Origin: Clostridiales bacterium
GTDB taxonomy: Bacteria; Bacillota; Clostridia; Clostridiales; Caloramatoraceae
Direction: 5' to 3'
Assembly: GCA_026416355.1 (NCBI GenBank)
Contig: JAOAFH010000043.1
Coordinates: 1 to 11,207, forward strand
DNA length: 11,207 nucleotides
Positions 1-5,558 of the stretch are shown here, piece after piece (position 1 is the stretch's first letter; each line of letters opens with the position of its first letter). The notes below the pieces were generated by a model, which was not told the DNA's origin, made no database searches, and saw only the letters and a list, made by a program, of their open reading frames with translations. A program made the translations under genes and the position numbers.

Positions 1-99
1 AATTATTTGCCCCTTCGATACTTCAAAACTTATACCCTTTAGGACATCCCCACTACCATAATCCATGTATAAGTTCTCAACTGATAACACTTTATCCAT
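1..99 (-). CDS. ABC transporter ATP-binding protein (N-terminal 33 residues only)
   Basis: The reading frame starts at an ATG (99-97) and leaves the window after 33 codons. It has a strong GGAGG ribosome binding site about 7 nt upstream. The visible residues begin MDKVLSVENLYMDYGSG, then D-V-L-K-G-I-S-F-E-V and G-Q-I-I. This is the first beta-strand region of an ABC ATPase, including the aromatic A-loop tyrosine that stacks on adenine (Tyr14). The Walker A motif should follow just outside the window. The pattern 'YGSGDVLKGISFEV' is typical of MacB/LolD/YtrE-like exporters and antimicrobial-peptide efflux ATPases, but substrate and partner permease cannot be told from 33 residues. The gene appears to have its own promoter and paired dyads upstream (131-198). 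Confidence 0.85.
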   Translation of the reverse strand, partial: MDKVLSVENLYMDYGSGDVLKGISFEVSKGQII

Positions 100-130
100 A
101 ATTAACCTCCTCATTTAAACGTCTAGGTTA

Positions 131-198
131 ATTTTGACACAATATATAATATTTTTCAAGGCATTTATGTTAAAATATTCTAGATATTGTATCAAAAT
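131..198 (-). promoter_or_regulatory. Candidate promoter of the ABC gene with two flanking dyads
   Basis: On the minus strand two overlapping promoter candidates can be read. One is TTGATA (195-190), 17 nt, TAACAT (172-167). The other is TTAACA (173-168), 16 nt, TATTAT (151-146). The region is bracketed by an inverted repeat: plus-strand ATTTTGACACAATAT at 131-145 matches the reverse complement of 184-198 at 14 of 15 positions. Each arm is itself a partial dyad of the form TTG-N3-CAA flanked by AT. The right arm overlaps the first -35 box and the left arm lies near the expected transcription start. This placement is what a repressor with two sites would show. The promoter and operator roles are inference. 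Confidence 0.4.
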
Positions 199-383
199 CC
201 CCTTATTTTAACTATACAGATACATCAGGAGTTCAACACTCTGTTTGGTTTGAAAATGATAAGAGCATTTCATATAAGTTAGATTTAGTAAATAGCTATA
301 ATCTTTCTGGAATTGCAATTTGGAGACTTGGACTTGAAAATACAGATTATTTTAACATGATTAAAACTAAACTAAATAAATAA
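174..383 (+). pseudogene. Remnant of a GH18 glycosidase (C-terminal ~65 residues)
   Basis: An open plus-strand frame runs from the stop at 171-173 to TAA at 381-383. It has no start codon or ribosome binding site in a sensible place. The translation contains S-P-Y-F-N-Y-T-D-T-S-G-V, then V-W-F-E-N-D-K-S-I, K-L-D-L-V-N-S-Y-N-L-S-G-I and W-R-L-G-L-E. This is the recognisable C-terminal end of family 18 glycosidases of the YaaH/SleL spore-peptidoglycan type: the last barrel strand, with its Trp-Arg-Leu-Gly signature after 'G-I-A-I'. The catalytic DxxDxDxE strand and all of the N-terminus are absent, because the divergent ABC gene begins 75 bp away. It therefore looks like the tail left by a deletion. 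The family call rests on pattern recognition; the pseudogene status is clear from the missing 5' part. Confidence 0.7.
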
Positions 384-408
384 AAACTAGGGTTTTGCCC
401 TAGTTTTT
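382..408. terminator. Bidirectional terminator shared by the GH18 remnant and the EamA gene
   Basis: The stem AAACTAGGG (384-392) pairs with CCCTAGTTT (398-406) around the loop TTTTG, and A/T pairs extend the stem outwards. A run of T follows on the plus strand and a run of A precedes it, so it can terminate transcription from either side. The TAG stop codon of the EamA gene (402-400) lies inside the stem, and the TAA stop of the GH18 remnant touches its outer edge. Confidence 0.8.
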
Positions 409-1302
409 ATTTGCTTTTAATCCAAAATAGTTTGTTCCCCAAACACCAACTACTATCATAACTGCTCCAACTAGTTTATATAGTTCAAAGCTCTCTCCTC
501 TAATTGTTATCCCTGCAACTACAGATACAACCGTTGTTAAATTTGCAAAAACTGATGATTGTGATGCAGGAAGCTTTGATAAACTATAGTTTACAAGCAA
601 GAAAGCAAATACAGATGATAACACTCCTAGATAAAATATTGATACAACTACCTTTGAGGATATTTTTGAAATTATATTTAAATCACCTATTAAACTTCCT
701 TGAATTAAATATAATAATCCAAAAGTTACCATTCCAAGAATCATCATAGAATATGTTGTTTCATATGGAGTAAAATCCTGTGATGCCTTTCTTGAATAGA
801 TATTAAACATAGCTGCACTAAAAACAGCAGAAAGTAAAAACATTATTCCCTTTAGTTGTCCCTTGGTTTCAAAATTTCCTCCACCTAAAACAATAGATAT
901 TACCCCTATAACTGATATAGCAATAAATACCCATTGCAATTTTGATGGCTTTTCATCTAATAAAAATGCCGCAAGTATTGCAACTAAAACAGGAATAAAA
1001 GCCATCATGACTCCTGCCTCTGATGAAGTTGTATATTGTAGGCCTTTTGTTTCCATTATAAAGTATATGATAGGTTGCCAAAAGGCAACTAAAATAAGTG
1101 GCTTTAGGTTTTTACCCTTCAAATTAACTTTAACAATACCTAATAATATTAGAATAGACATGGTAATCGTTGCTGTTGTAAATCGCAAAAACAAAAGTTC
1201 AAATGTTGAAAGTGTTTCAAGCGCTGCTTTACTAAATATAAAAGAAAAACCAAATATAAATGCCATCGTAACTCCAGCTAAGTACGGTAGATATTTCCTC
1301 AT
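400..1302 (-). CDS. EamA/DMT-family membrane transporter
   Basis: The 300-residue protein is an integral membrane protein of the drug/metabolite transporter superfamily, with two EamA repeats (about residues 5-145 and 155-292) and about ten hydrophobic segments. Recognisable family features are the N-terminal G-F-S-F-I-F-S-K-A-A segment, F-L-R-F, and E-A-G-V-M-M-A-F-I-P-V in the first repeat. The second repeat has A-S-Q-S-S-V-F-A-N-L-T-T-V-V followed by G-E. I chose the ATG at 1302 because AGGAGGTG ends 6 nt before it. A longer frame opens with GTG at 1320, but that would place the ribosome binding site inside the coding sequence (codons 3-5). The substrate is unknown; relatives export amino acids, metabolites or drugs. 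The gene is monocistronic, between terminators at 1345-1367 and 382-408. Confidence 0.88.
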   Translation of the reverse strand: MRKYLPYLAGVTMAFIFGFSFIFSKAALETLSTFELLFLRFTTATITMSILILLGIVKVNLKGKNLKPLILVAFWQPIIYFIMETKGLQYTTSSEAGVMMAFIPVLVAILAAFLLDEKPSKLQWVFIAISVIGVISIVLGGGNFETKGQLKGIMFLLSAVFSAAMFNIYSRKASQDFTPYETTYSMMILGMVTFGLLYLIQGSLIGDLNIISKISSKVVVSIFYLGVLSSVFAFLLVNYSLSKLPASQSSVFANLTTVVSVVAGITIRGESFELYKLVGAVMIVVGVWGTNYFGLKANKN

Positions 1303-1327
1303 ATTACACCTCCTACTCACCCTGTAT

Positions 1328-1336
1328 ATTCTAGCA
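1328..1336 (-). promoter_or_regulatory. Candidate extended -10 promoter of the EamA gene
   Basis: On the minus strand TGC-TAGAAT forms an extended -10 element (-10 box 1333-1328), giving a leader of about 20 nt before the ATG. The position where a -35 box would be expected falls in the upstream terminator stem and does not resemble TTGACA. The TG extension would have to compensate. Low confidence. Confidence 0.3.
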
Positions 1337-1344
1337 TAAATAAT

Positions 1345-1367
1345 TAAAAGGTGCTAGGCACCTTTTA
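1345..1367 (-). terminator. Rho-independent terminator of the thi operon
   Basis: AAAAGGTGC (1346-1354) pairs with GCACCTTTT (1358-1366) around a TAG loop, with one more T-A pair outside. On the minus strand the stem runs into TTTTAATTATTT. It lies 50 bp after the thiE stop codon and closes the thiamin operon. The symmetrical A/T flanks mean it could also act in the other direction. Confidence 0.8.
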
Positions 1368-1417
1368 TTATAATCCATCCTTCATTTAGTTTTTTTTAAA
1401 TATCAAATGGGTATATT

Positions 1418-2059
1418 TTACAATGCAACAGCATTATAAAATATATTTTTCATTATCTTAGTTGCCTCTTCAATATTGTCTTTTCCTAATATTGCTGAGA
1501 TTACAGCTACTCCATCACATAGTTCTTTTAATTTATATACATTATCTTGATTTATACCACCTATAGCAACAATTTTGCAATCAACCTCATTCTTTATTTC
1601 TCTTAACTTTTTTAACCCTACATTAGCAGCATCCTTTTTCGTATCGGTGGGGAATATCGCCCCGACTCCTATATAATCTGCTCCATCTTCGATTGCTCTA
1701 TATGCCTCTTCTAAATTAGTTACAGAAACTCCAAGAATTTTTTCATCTCCTATTAATTTTCGAACCTTTATAGCTGGTAAATCCTCTTGTCCAACATGTA
1801 CACCATCAGCATCAATTGCTAGAGCAATATCTACTCTATCATTAATTATTAGAGGAATATTATACTTTTTAGTTAACTCTTTTAACCTTAAAGCTATCTC
1901 ATAGAATTCTAAGGAACTCGTTTGTTTTTCCCTAAGTTGAACAACTGTTACCCCACCCTTTATAGCATCTTCCACGCATCTTATAAAATCTCTGTTTCCT
2001 AATATATTTCTATCTGTCACCAAATATAAGCTATAATCAACATTTTTCAATCTTTCCAC
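1418..2059 (-). CDS. thiE: Thiamin-phosphate synthase ThiE
   Basis: This cytosolic TIM-barrel enzyme joins hydroxymethylpyrimidine diphosphate and thiazole phosphate to make thiamin phosphate, releasing pyrophosphate. At 213 residues it has the usual length. Family signatures are in order: L-Y-L-V-T-D (11-16), Q-L-R-E-K (41-45), I-N-D-R-V-D-I-A-L-A (72-81), D-G-V-H-V-G-Q-E-D-L-P (85-95), G-A-I-F-P-T-D-T-K (133-141), A-I-G-G-I (165-169) and V-A-V-I-S-A-I (184-190). The longest frame starts with GTG at 2059, overlapping thiM by 23 bp. However, AAGGTGG sits 5 nt before an in-frame TTG at 2050, which would give a 210-residue product and is the better start by spacing. The gene is last in the operon and probably translationally coupled to thiM. 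Confidence 0.96.
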   Translation of the reverse strand: MERLKNVDYSLYLVTDRNILGNRDFIRCVEDAIKGGVTVVQLREKQTSSLEFYEIALRLKELTKKYNIPLIINDRVDIALAIDADGVHVGQEDLPAIKVRKLIGDEKILGVSVTNLEEAYRAIEDGADYIGVGAIFPTDTKKDAANVGLKKLREIKNEVDCKIVAIGGINQDNVYKLKELCDGVAVISAILGKDNIEEATKIMKNIFYNAVAL

Positions 2060-2843
2060 CTTCTTTAATTTTGGTTTCGTCTAAATTAAATAATTCATCG
2101 AATAGCTTTACTTTAAATGTACCTATATTATTACCTACCTTTTTGTATGCCTCTTCACCACAAATTCCCATTACAGTATAAGATGAAACACAAGCGGTTA
2201 ATGGTTCACACCCAGCTCCTAAGAATGAGCCAATTAGTGAAGTTACCATACATCCAGTTCCAGTAACTTTAGTTAAAATGCTATGTCCATTTGATACTTT
2301 ATATATCTCTTTTCCATCACTAATTACATCAACCTCTCCTGAAATTCCTATAACACAACTAAATCTATTTGCAGCTAATGAAGCTATATCTTCTGCTCCG
2401 TCCATCTTTTCTGTAGAATCAACTCCTTTAGTATTTGATGATACCCCTAAAAGAGACTTTATTTCTGACATATTGCCCCTTAATACATCAATTTTTATTT
2501 CTTCTAAGATTTTTAATGCCGTTTCAGTTCTAAGTTTAGTTGCGCCAGCTCCAACTGGATCTAATACAATTGGAATGTTTATTTTATTTGCTTCTTTACC
2601 TAAAAATATCATTGATTCTATTGTTCTTTTATTTAATGTTCCTATATTTAAAACTAGTGCATTTGAAATTTTAATTAAATCCTCAATATCTTCTATTGCA
2701 TCACTCATTACAGGTGATGCTCCAATTGTTAATGTTATATTTGCACAATCATTAACAGATACATAATTTGTTATATGATGAACCAATGGATTTCTTCTTT
2801 TAATTAGTTCTAGTCCCTCACACACTTTGTTTAACATTTCCAT
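2037..2843 (-). CDS. thiM: Hydroxyethylthiazole kinase ThiM
   Basis: ThiM phosphorylates 4-methyl-5-(2-hydroxyethyl)thiazole with ATP, the salvage route to the thiazole half of thiamin. The 268-residue protein has the ribokinase-like family motifs V-H-H-I-T-N-Y-V (21-28), P-V-M-S-D-A (44-49), L-D-P-V-G-A-G-A-T (94-102), R-G-N-x-S-E (122-127) and V-T-G-T-G-C-M-V (193-200). Cys198 is at the position of the conserved active-site cysteine. I chose the ATG at 2843, which has GGAGG 8 nt upstream. A TTG at 2849 opens the frame slightly earlier but lies only 2 nt from that site. The gene overlaps the end of cytX by 26 bp, and its ribosome binding site is inside cytX. Its 3' end overlaps thiE. Confidence 0.97.
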   Translation of the reverse strand: MEMLNKVCEGLELIKRRNPLVHHITNYVSVNDCANITLTIGASPVMSDAIEDIEDLIKISNALVLNIGTLNKRTIESMIFLGKEANKINIPIVLDPVGAGATKLRTETALKILEEIKIDVLRGNMSEIKSLLGVSSNTKGVDSTEKMDGAEDIASLAANRFSCVIGISGEVDVISDGKEIYKVSNGHSILTKVTGTGCMVTSLIGSFLGAGCEPLTACVSSYTVMGICGEEAYKKVGNNIGTFKVKLFDELFNLDETKIKEGGKIEKC

Positions 2844-4011
2844 ATACAAATCCTCCTATCTTTTTTAATGACAATGATATTAATGAAGTTAATATCATTA
2901 CAGGTATAGTAACTCCAACGATTGTACCGCTATCCTTTATTAACATGTAAAAGACAAATCCCATGGCAAAACTTATAAATGAAATCAAATATCCAACCTT
3001 ATCATTATTTTTCTTTAAAATAAAATAATCAGTTAAAACAACTGCAAATAAAGGCGAAAAAACTGCTCCTATTAGATATAAAAAGCTTTCATATTGTTCC
3101 ATATTAAAGAATAAAGCAAAGAATATACTTATTGCCATCACAAATAAAGTTACATACCTCTTATTAAAGTTTTTAATATTTATTACTGATATTGCCGCAG
3201 AATAAACATCTAAAAAAGTTGTTGTAACTGTTGATAATACAACAATAATCAAAGCTCCAATCCCAAAATTTCCCTTGATTAAAACATTAATAATATCAAT
3301 CTCATTAAATTTTACTGAACAAAGAAGCCCAACTATGTACATAAAGCTACTCGAAATAAAATAACCTAAAAAACTACCAACAAACGATGTCTTTCTATCT
3401 AGTGCATGTTTTGTATAATCTGAAATTAAAGGTAACCATGATATTGGCATAACTATGCTGAGTTCAAGTGCTAATCCAAATGATATATTTGCATTATTTG
3501 CTATTACAATTGCATTTTTATTTACTAACACATAAAACATTGCTATTGAAAGTATCATAAGCATAACTACTGAAGCATAATTTAATTTTGGATATTTAAA
3601 GGAACTAAATTCTGTCCATATATATACCAATATACCAACCACTAATACCCATAGATAAAAATTTTCATATCCAAAAATATTTTTAAATATTTGATTCATC
3701 CCATTAGATGCTGTAATGAGCATAATTGCTGTCCAGCCAACAAGCTGTACAAAATTTAAAACTGAAAATATAGACTTACCAAAGTTTCCAAATGATAAAC
3801 TTACAGTTTCCATTGCTGTCATTTCTTTTTCTTGTCCAATTATTCCTGTAAGTCCAAGTATTAAGCAGCCTATCAAATGACCAAGTAATATAGCTGCTAT
3901 ACCCTTTTTTATACCTAGTGGTCCTATTAATGCACCTGCCATAATCTCAGCAACAGAAACTGCTGCACCAAACCATAAAAAGAAATAGTATTTTCCGTTT
4001 TTATTTGTCAT
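2818..4011 (-). CDS. cytX: CytX-type hydroxymethylpyrimidine permease (NCS1 family)
   Basis: The 397-residue protein is very hydrophobic, with about 11-12 membrane spans, and belongs to the NCS1 nucleobase/cation symporter family. Its N-terminus has F-L-W-F-G-A-A-V-S-V-A-E-I-M-A-G and G-P-L-G; further on come the conserved W-L-P-L-I-S-D-Y-T segment and T-T-T-F-L-D-V-Y-S-A. CytX members of this family are known from TPP-riboswitch-controlled thiamin operons and are predicted to take up hydroxymethylpyrimidine. Its place between thiD and thiM supports that substrate directly, since ThiD uses the imported compound. The ATG at 4011 has GGAGG 9 nt upstream. It overlaps thiD by 11 bp and thiM by 26 bp, so the genes are translated as a coupled set. 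The substrate has not been shown for this protein. Confidence 0.9.
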   Translation of the reverse strand: MTNKNGKYYFFLWFGAAVSVAEIMAGALIGPLGIKKGIAAILLGHLIGCLILGLTGIIGQEKEMTAMETVSLSFGNFGKSIFSVLNFVQLVGWTAIMLITASNGMNQIFKNIFGYENFYLWVLVVGILVYIWTEFSSFKYPKLNYASVVMLMILSIAMFYVLVNKNAIVIANNANISFGLALELSIVMPISWLPLISDYTKHALDRKTSFVGSFLGYFISSSFMYIVGLLCSVKFNEIDIINVLIKGNFGIGALIIVVLSTVTTTFLDVYSAAISVINIKNFNKRYVTLFVMAISIFFALFFNMEQYESFLYLIGAVFSPLFAVVLTDYFILKKNNDKVGYLISFISFAMGFVFYMLIKDSGTIVGVTIPVMILTSLISLSLKKIGGFVYGNVKQSV

Positions 4012-4804
4012 TTAACATTACCTCCCTAAATGCATAAAAATGATCAACTGGGCCAACACCCTTTCCTAAGCTAAATGAATTTTCGATTGCATTTTGTATA
4101 TAATTTTTAGCCTTCAAAATAGATTCAACAATACCAAAGCCAAGGGCTAAATTTGATGCAATTGCTGATGAAAGCGTACAGCCTGTACCATGTGTATTTT
4201 TAGTTTCTACTCTGGTTCCTTTAAATTTAAAGTATTTGCCCCCATCAAATAACACATCTATTGCATCATCATTAAGATGCCCACCTTTTACTAGAACATT
4301 TTTTGCACCCAAATCGTATATTCTTTTACATGCTATTTTCATATCTTCAACATCTTCTATCTTCATTTGTGCTATTAAACTTGCTTCATGAATATTAGGA
4401 GTAATCAATGTACACATAGGTATCAAATTTTTTATTAAACTTTCAATAGCCTCATCTTTTAAAAGCTTAAACCCACTTTTAGAAATCATCACCGGGTCTA
4501 AAATGATATTCTTTGCATTATAATATTTCAAAGATTTTGAAACACAAGAAATAATTTCACTACTTGATAACATTCCTATCTTTACTGCATCTACTAAAAT
4601 ATCATCAAATATTGCAGCTATTTGTTTTTGAATCATTTCTGCTGGCAAATCAAATGCATCAATAACTCCTTGCGTATTCTGTGCTGTAACCGATGTAATG
4701 ACACTCATACCATAAACTAAGTGTGCTGAAAATGCCTTTAAATCTGCCTGAATTCCTGCTCCTCCACAGCTGTCTGAGCCTGCAATTGTTAAAACCTTTT
4801 TCAA
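4001..4804 (-). CDS. thiD: Hydroxymethylpyrimidine/phosphomethylpyrimidine kinase ThiD
   Basis: ThiD phosphorylates hydroxymethylpyrimidine twice, giving the diphosphate used by ThiE. The 267-residue ribokinase-fold protein has normal family length. Motifs are the N-terminal T-I-A-G-S-D-S-C-G-G-A-G-I-Q-A-D (6-21), D-P-V-M-I-S-K-S-G (103-111), T-P-N (135-137), V-K-G-G-H (172-176) and T-H-G-T-G-C-T-L-S-S-A (204-214), with the catalytic cysteine at 209. The start is TTG (4804-4802), preceded by GGAGG with a 7-nt gap. No ATG fits the conserved N-terminus, so the TTG start is well supported. It is the first gene of the operon, directly after the TPP riboswitch, and its last codons overlap the cytX start. 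The weak TTG start may lower translation of the whole coupled set. Confidence 0.97.
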   Translation of the reverse strand: MKKVLTIAGSDSCGGAGIQADLKAFSAHLVYGMSVITSVTAQNTQGVIDAFDLPAEMIQKQIAAIFDDILVDAVKIGMLSSSEIISCVSKSLKYYNAKNIILDPVMISKSGFKLLKDEAIESLIKNLIPMCTLITPNIHEASLIAQMKIEDVEDMKIACKRIYDLGAKNVLVKGGHLNDDAIDVLFDGGKYFKFKGTRVETKNTHGTGCTLSSAIASNLALGFGIVESILKAKNYIQNAIENSFSLGKGVGPVDHFYAFREVMLNDK

Positions 4805-4826
4805 AATACCACCTCCAAAAAAATTA

Positions 4827-4849
4827 CAAAACCACCCAGCAAGGGTGGC
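4827..4849 (-). terminator. Second (proximal) terminator hairpin of the TPP riboswitch
   Basis: On the minus strand CCACCC (4848-4843) pairs with GGGTGG (4837-4832) around TTGCT. A G-T wobble extends the stem, and TTTTG (4831-4827) follows. The hairpin ends about 10 nt before the thiD ribosome binding site (4816-4812). The 5' arm CCACC is also complementary to GGTGG within the binding-site region (4813-4809), so it might mask translation initiation instead. Confidence 0.65.
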
Positions 4850-4851
4850 TA

Positions 4852-4884
4852 CAAAAATAGCTATTCCCGTGGGAATAGCTATTA
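4852..4884 (-). terminator. First (distal) terminator hairpin of the TPP riboswitch
   Basis: A 13-bp perfect inverted repeat has its arms at 4856-4868 and 4871-4883, joined by 2 nt (in practice a CACG-type tetraloop on 12 bp). On the minus strand it is followed by TTTTTG. This is a strong intrinsic terminator. Its loop-side TCCCAC (4874-4869) is fully complementary to GTGGGA (4899-4894), which contains the 3' strand of aptamer stem P1. That gives a simple antiterminator when TPP is absent. Confidence 0.75.
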
Positions 4885-4893
4885 TTTTTCGTC

Positions 4894-4996
4894 TCCCACA
4901 TCCCTACGCTGGCATTACCCAGATCAGGTATGAAGGGTCAAAGGTTTCTTAGGACCTTACTCTCAGATGGCCTCATCCATCTCCCCTAGTGGTCTT
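4894..4996 (-). promoter_or_regulatory. TPP riboswitch aptamer (THI element)
   Basis: Read on the minus strand, the leader holds all conserved THI-box parts in order. CCACTAGGGGA (4992-4982) gives the P1 5' strand and the first conserved block. A GATGG/CCATC hairpin (P3) and CTGAGAG follow. An extra hairpin AAGGT/ACCTT is the facultative stem known in this class. Then come ACCTGATCTGGGTAATGCC and AGCGTAGGGA, the pyrophosphate-binding half, and finally GTGG (4899-4896), which closes P1. The aptamer starts roughly 15-20 nt after the predicted transcription start and sits ahead of thiD. Binding of thiamin pyrophosphate is expected to switch off the operon through the hairpins that follow. Confidence 0.96.
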
Positions 4997-5019
4997 TGTA
5001 TTTAATTTCTTATATTTTC

Positions 5020-5048
5020 ATTATAATTAAAATTTTTTAATAATACAA
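5020..5048 (-). promoter_or_regulatory. Promoter of the thi operon
   Basis: On the minus strand TTGTAT (5048-5043), a 17-nt spacer and a perfect TATAAT (5025-5020) form a housekeeping-type promoter. Transcription would begin near 5013, shortly before the TPP aptamer. No convincing terminator separates it from the hemerythrin gene upstream, so some read-through into the riboswitch is possible. Confidence 0.65.
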
Positions 5049-5055
5049 GAAAAAT

Positions 5056-5445
5056 TTATTTTGTTATTGCTTTATCCTTTTCTAAAATATGTTTTACTAG
5101 CCAATCAACTATAAAATTTAATATTTCTAATAAATGTTTATCCTGCTCCACATCAACTTTATTTAAATCTATTGACTTAATCTTTTCTACAAATTGTTTG
5201 TGCTCTATCTTATGAAGAAAATACCCATCGTATCCTATTTCCTTCATATATTCTTCTTCAGACTCAAAATGATAAACAGTATAGTCCTCTAGTTCCTTTA
5301 GTATCTCAACAATTTTGTCAAACTTGTCTACATATATGTCGTTCTTTAAGACTTCATATGCCTTGTTTGCAATTTCCACAAGATGCTTATGTTGATTATC
5401 AATTTTTTCTACCCCCATAGAATAATCATCTTTCCATGTAATCAT
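5056..5445 (-). CDS. Bacteriohemerythrin
   Basis: This 129-residue protein is a single four-helix hemerythrin domain that binds O2 at a non-heme di-iron centre. All seven iron ligands expected for the family are visible: His19 (D-N-Q-H), His59 and Glu63 (H-F-x-S-E), His78 and His82 (H-K-I-E-H), His119 and Asp124 (H-I-L-E-K-D). The N-terminal W4 and 'M-G-V-E-K-I-D-N-Q-H' are typical of bacterial members. There is no signal peptide or membrane segment, so it should be cytosolic. The ATG at 5445 has GGGAGG about 7 nt upstream. Family roles include O2 storage, delivery or scavenging and O2 sensing for taxis. The gene lies just after a chemoreceptor gene with a similar promoter, so a link to taxis or oxygen defence is plausible but inferred. 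Confidence 0.95.
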   Translation of the reverse strand: MITWKDDYSMGVEKIDNQHKHLVEIANKAYEVLKNDIYVDKFDKIVEILKELEDYTVYHFESEEEYMKEIGYDGYFLHKIEHKQFVEKIKSIDLNKVDVEQDKHLLEILNFIVDWLVKHILEKDKAITK

Positions 5446-5478
5446 AATCCATCCTCCCTTTCATCTATTAATACAGTT

Positions 5479-5508
5479 ATGATACTACATTTTTCTACAT
5501 TTTTCTAC
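5479..5508 (-). promoter_or_regulatory. Candidate hemerythrin promoter overlapping 10-bp tandem repeats
   Basis: On the minus strand TAGAAA (5507-5502), 17 nt and TATCAT (5484-5479) form a candidate promoter. Its spacer and -35 box consist of 2.4 copies of a 10-bp tandem repeat (plus-strand unit CTACATTTTT at 5485-5494 and 5495-5504, then CTAC). The box sequences and the final six spacer bases match the mcp promoter at 7296-7324 closely. Confidence 0.45.
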
Positions 5509-5510
5509 TA

Positions 5511-5552
5511 AAAACAAGACACCTAGTTTAATTTCGTTCTTAACTAGGTGTC
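5511..5552 (-). terminator. Terminator of the Cache-type chemoreceptor gene
   Basis: An 11-bp perfect stem, GACACCTAGTT (5518-5528) with AACTAGGTGTC (5542-5552), encloses a 13-nt loop. On the minus strand it is followed by TTGTTTT. It starts 6 bp after the receptor's stop codon and separates it from the hemerythrin gene. Confidence 0.85.
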
Positions 5553-5558
5553 CTTTAT

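Noticed and set aside
134..150. Plus-strand TTGACA followed by TATAAT as a promoter for the GH18 remnant.
   Set aside because: The two boxes are only 5 nt apart, so they cannot form a promoter together.
1303..1320. GTG at 1320 as the EamA start, adding six residues.
   Set aside because: The only good ribosome binding site (AGGAGGTG) would be inside the coding sequence as codons 3-5; it serves the ATG at 1302.
863..1339. Plus-strand open frame of 158 codons opposite the EamA gene (similar cases at 504-749, 2278-2766, 5851-6348, 8037-8276, 8472-8720 and 9568-9789).
   Set aside because: All lie opposite well-recognised minus-strand genes, have no ribosome binding site and show no family features; they are antisense shadows.
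4856..4883. The 13-bp inverted repeat as the end of an insertion sequence or a small mobile repeat.
   Set aside because: It is followed by a T-run on the operon strand, sits between a TPP aptamer and thiD, and can pair with P1; a riboswitch terminator explains it.
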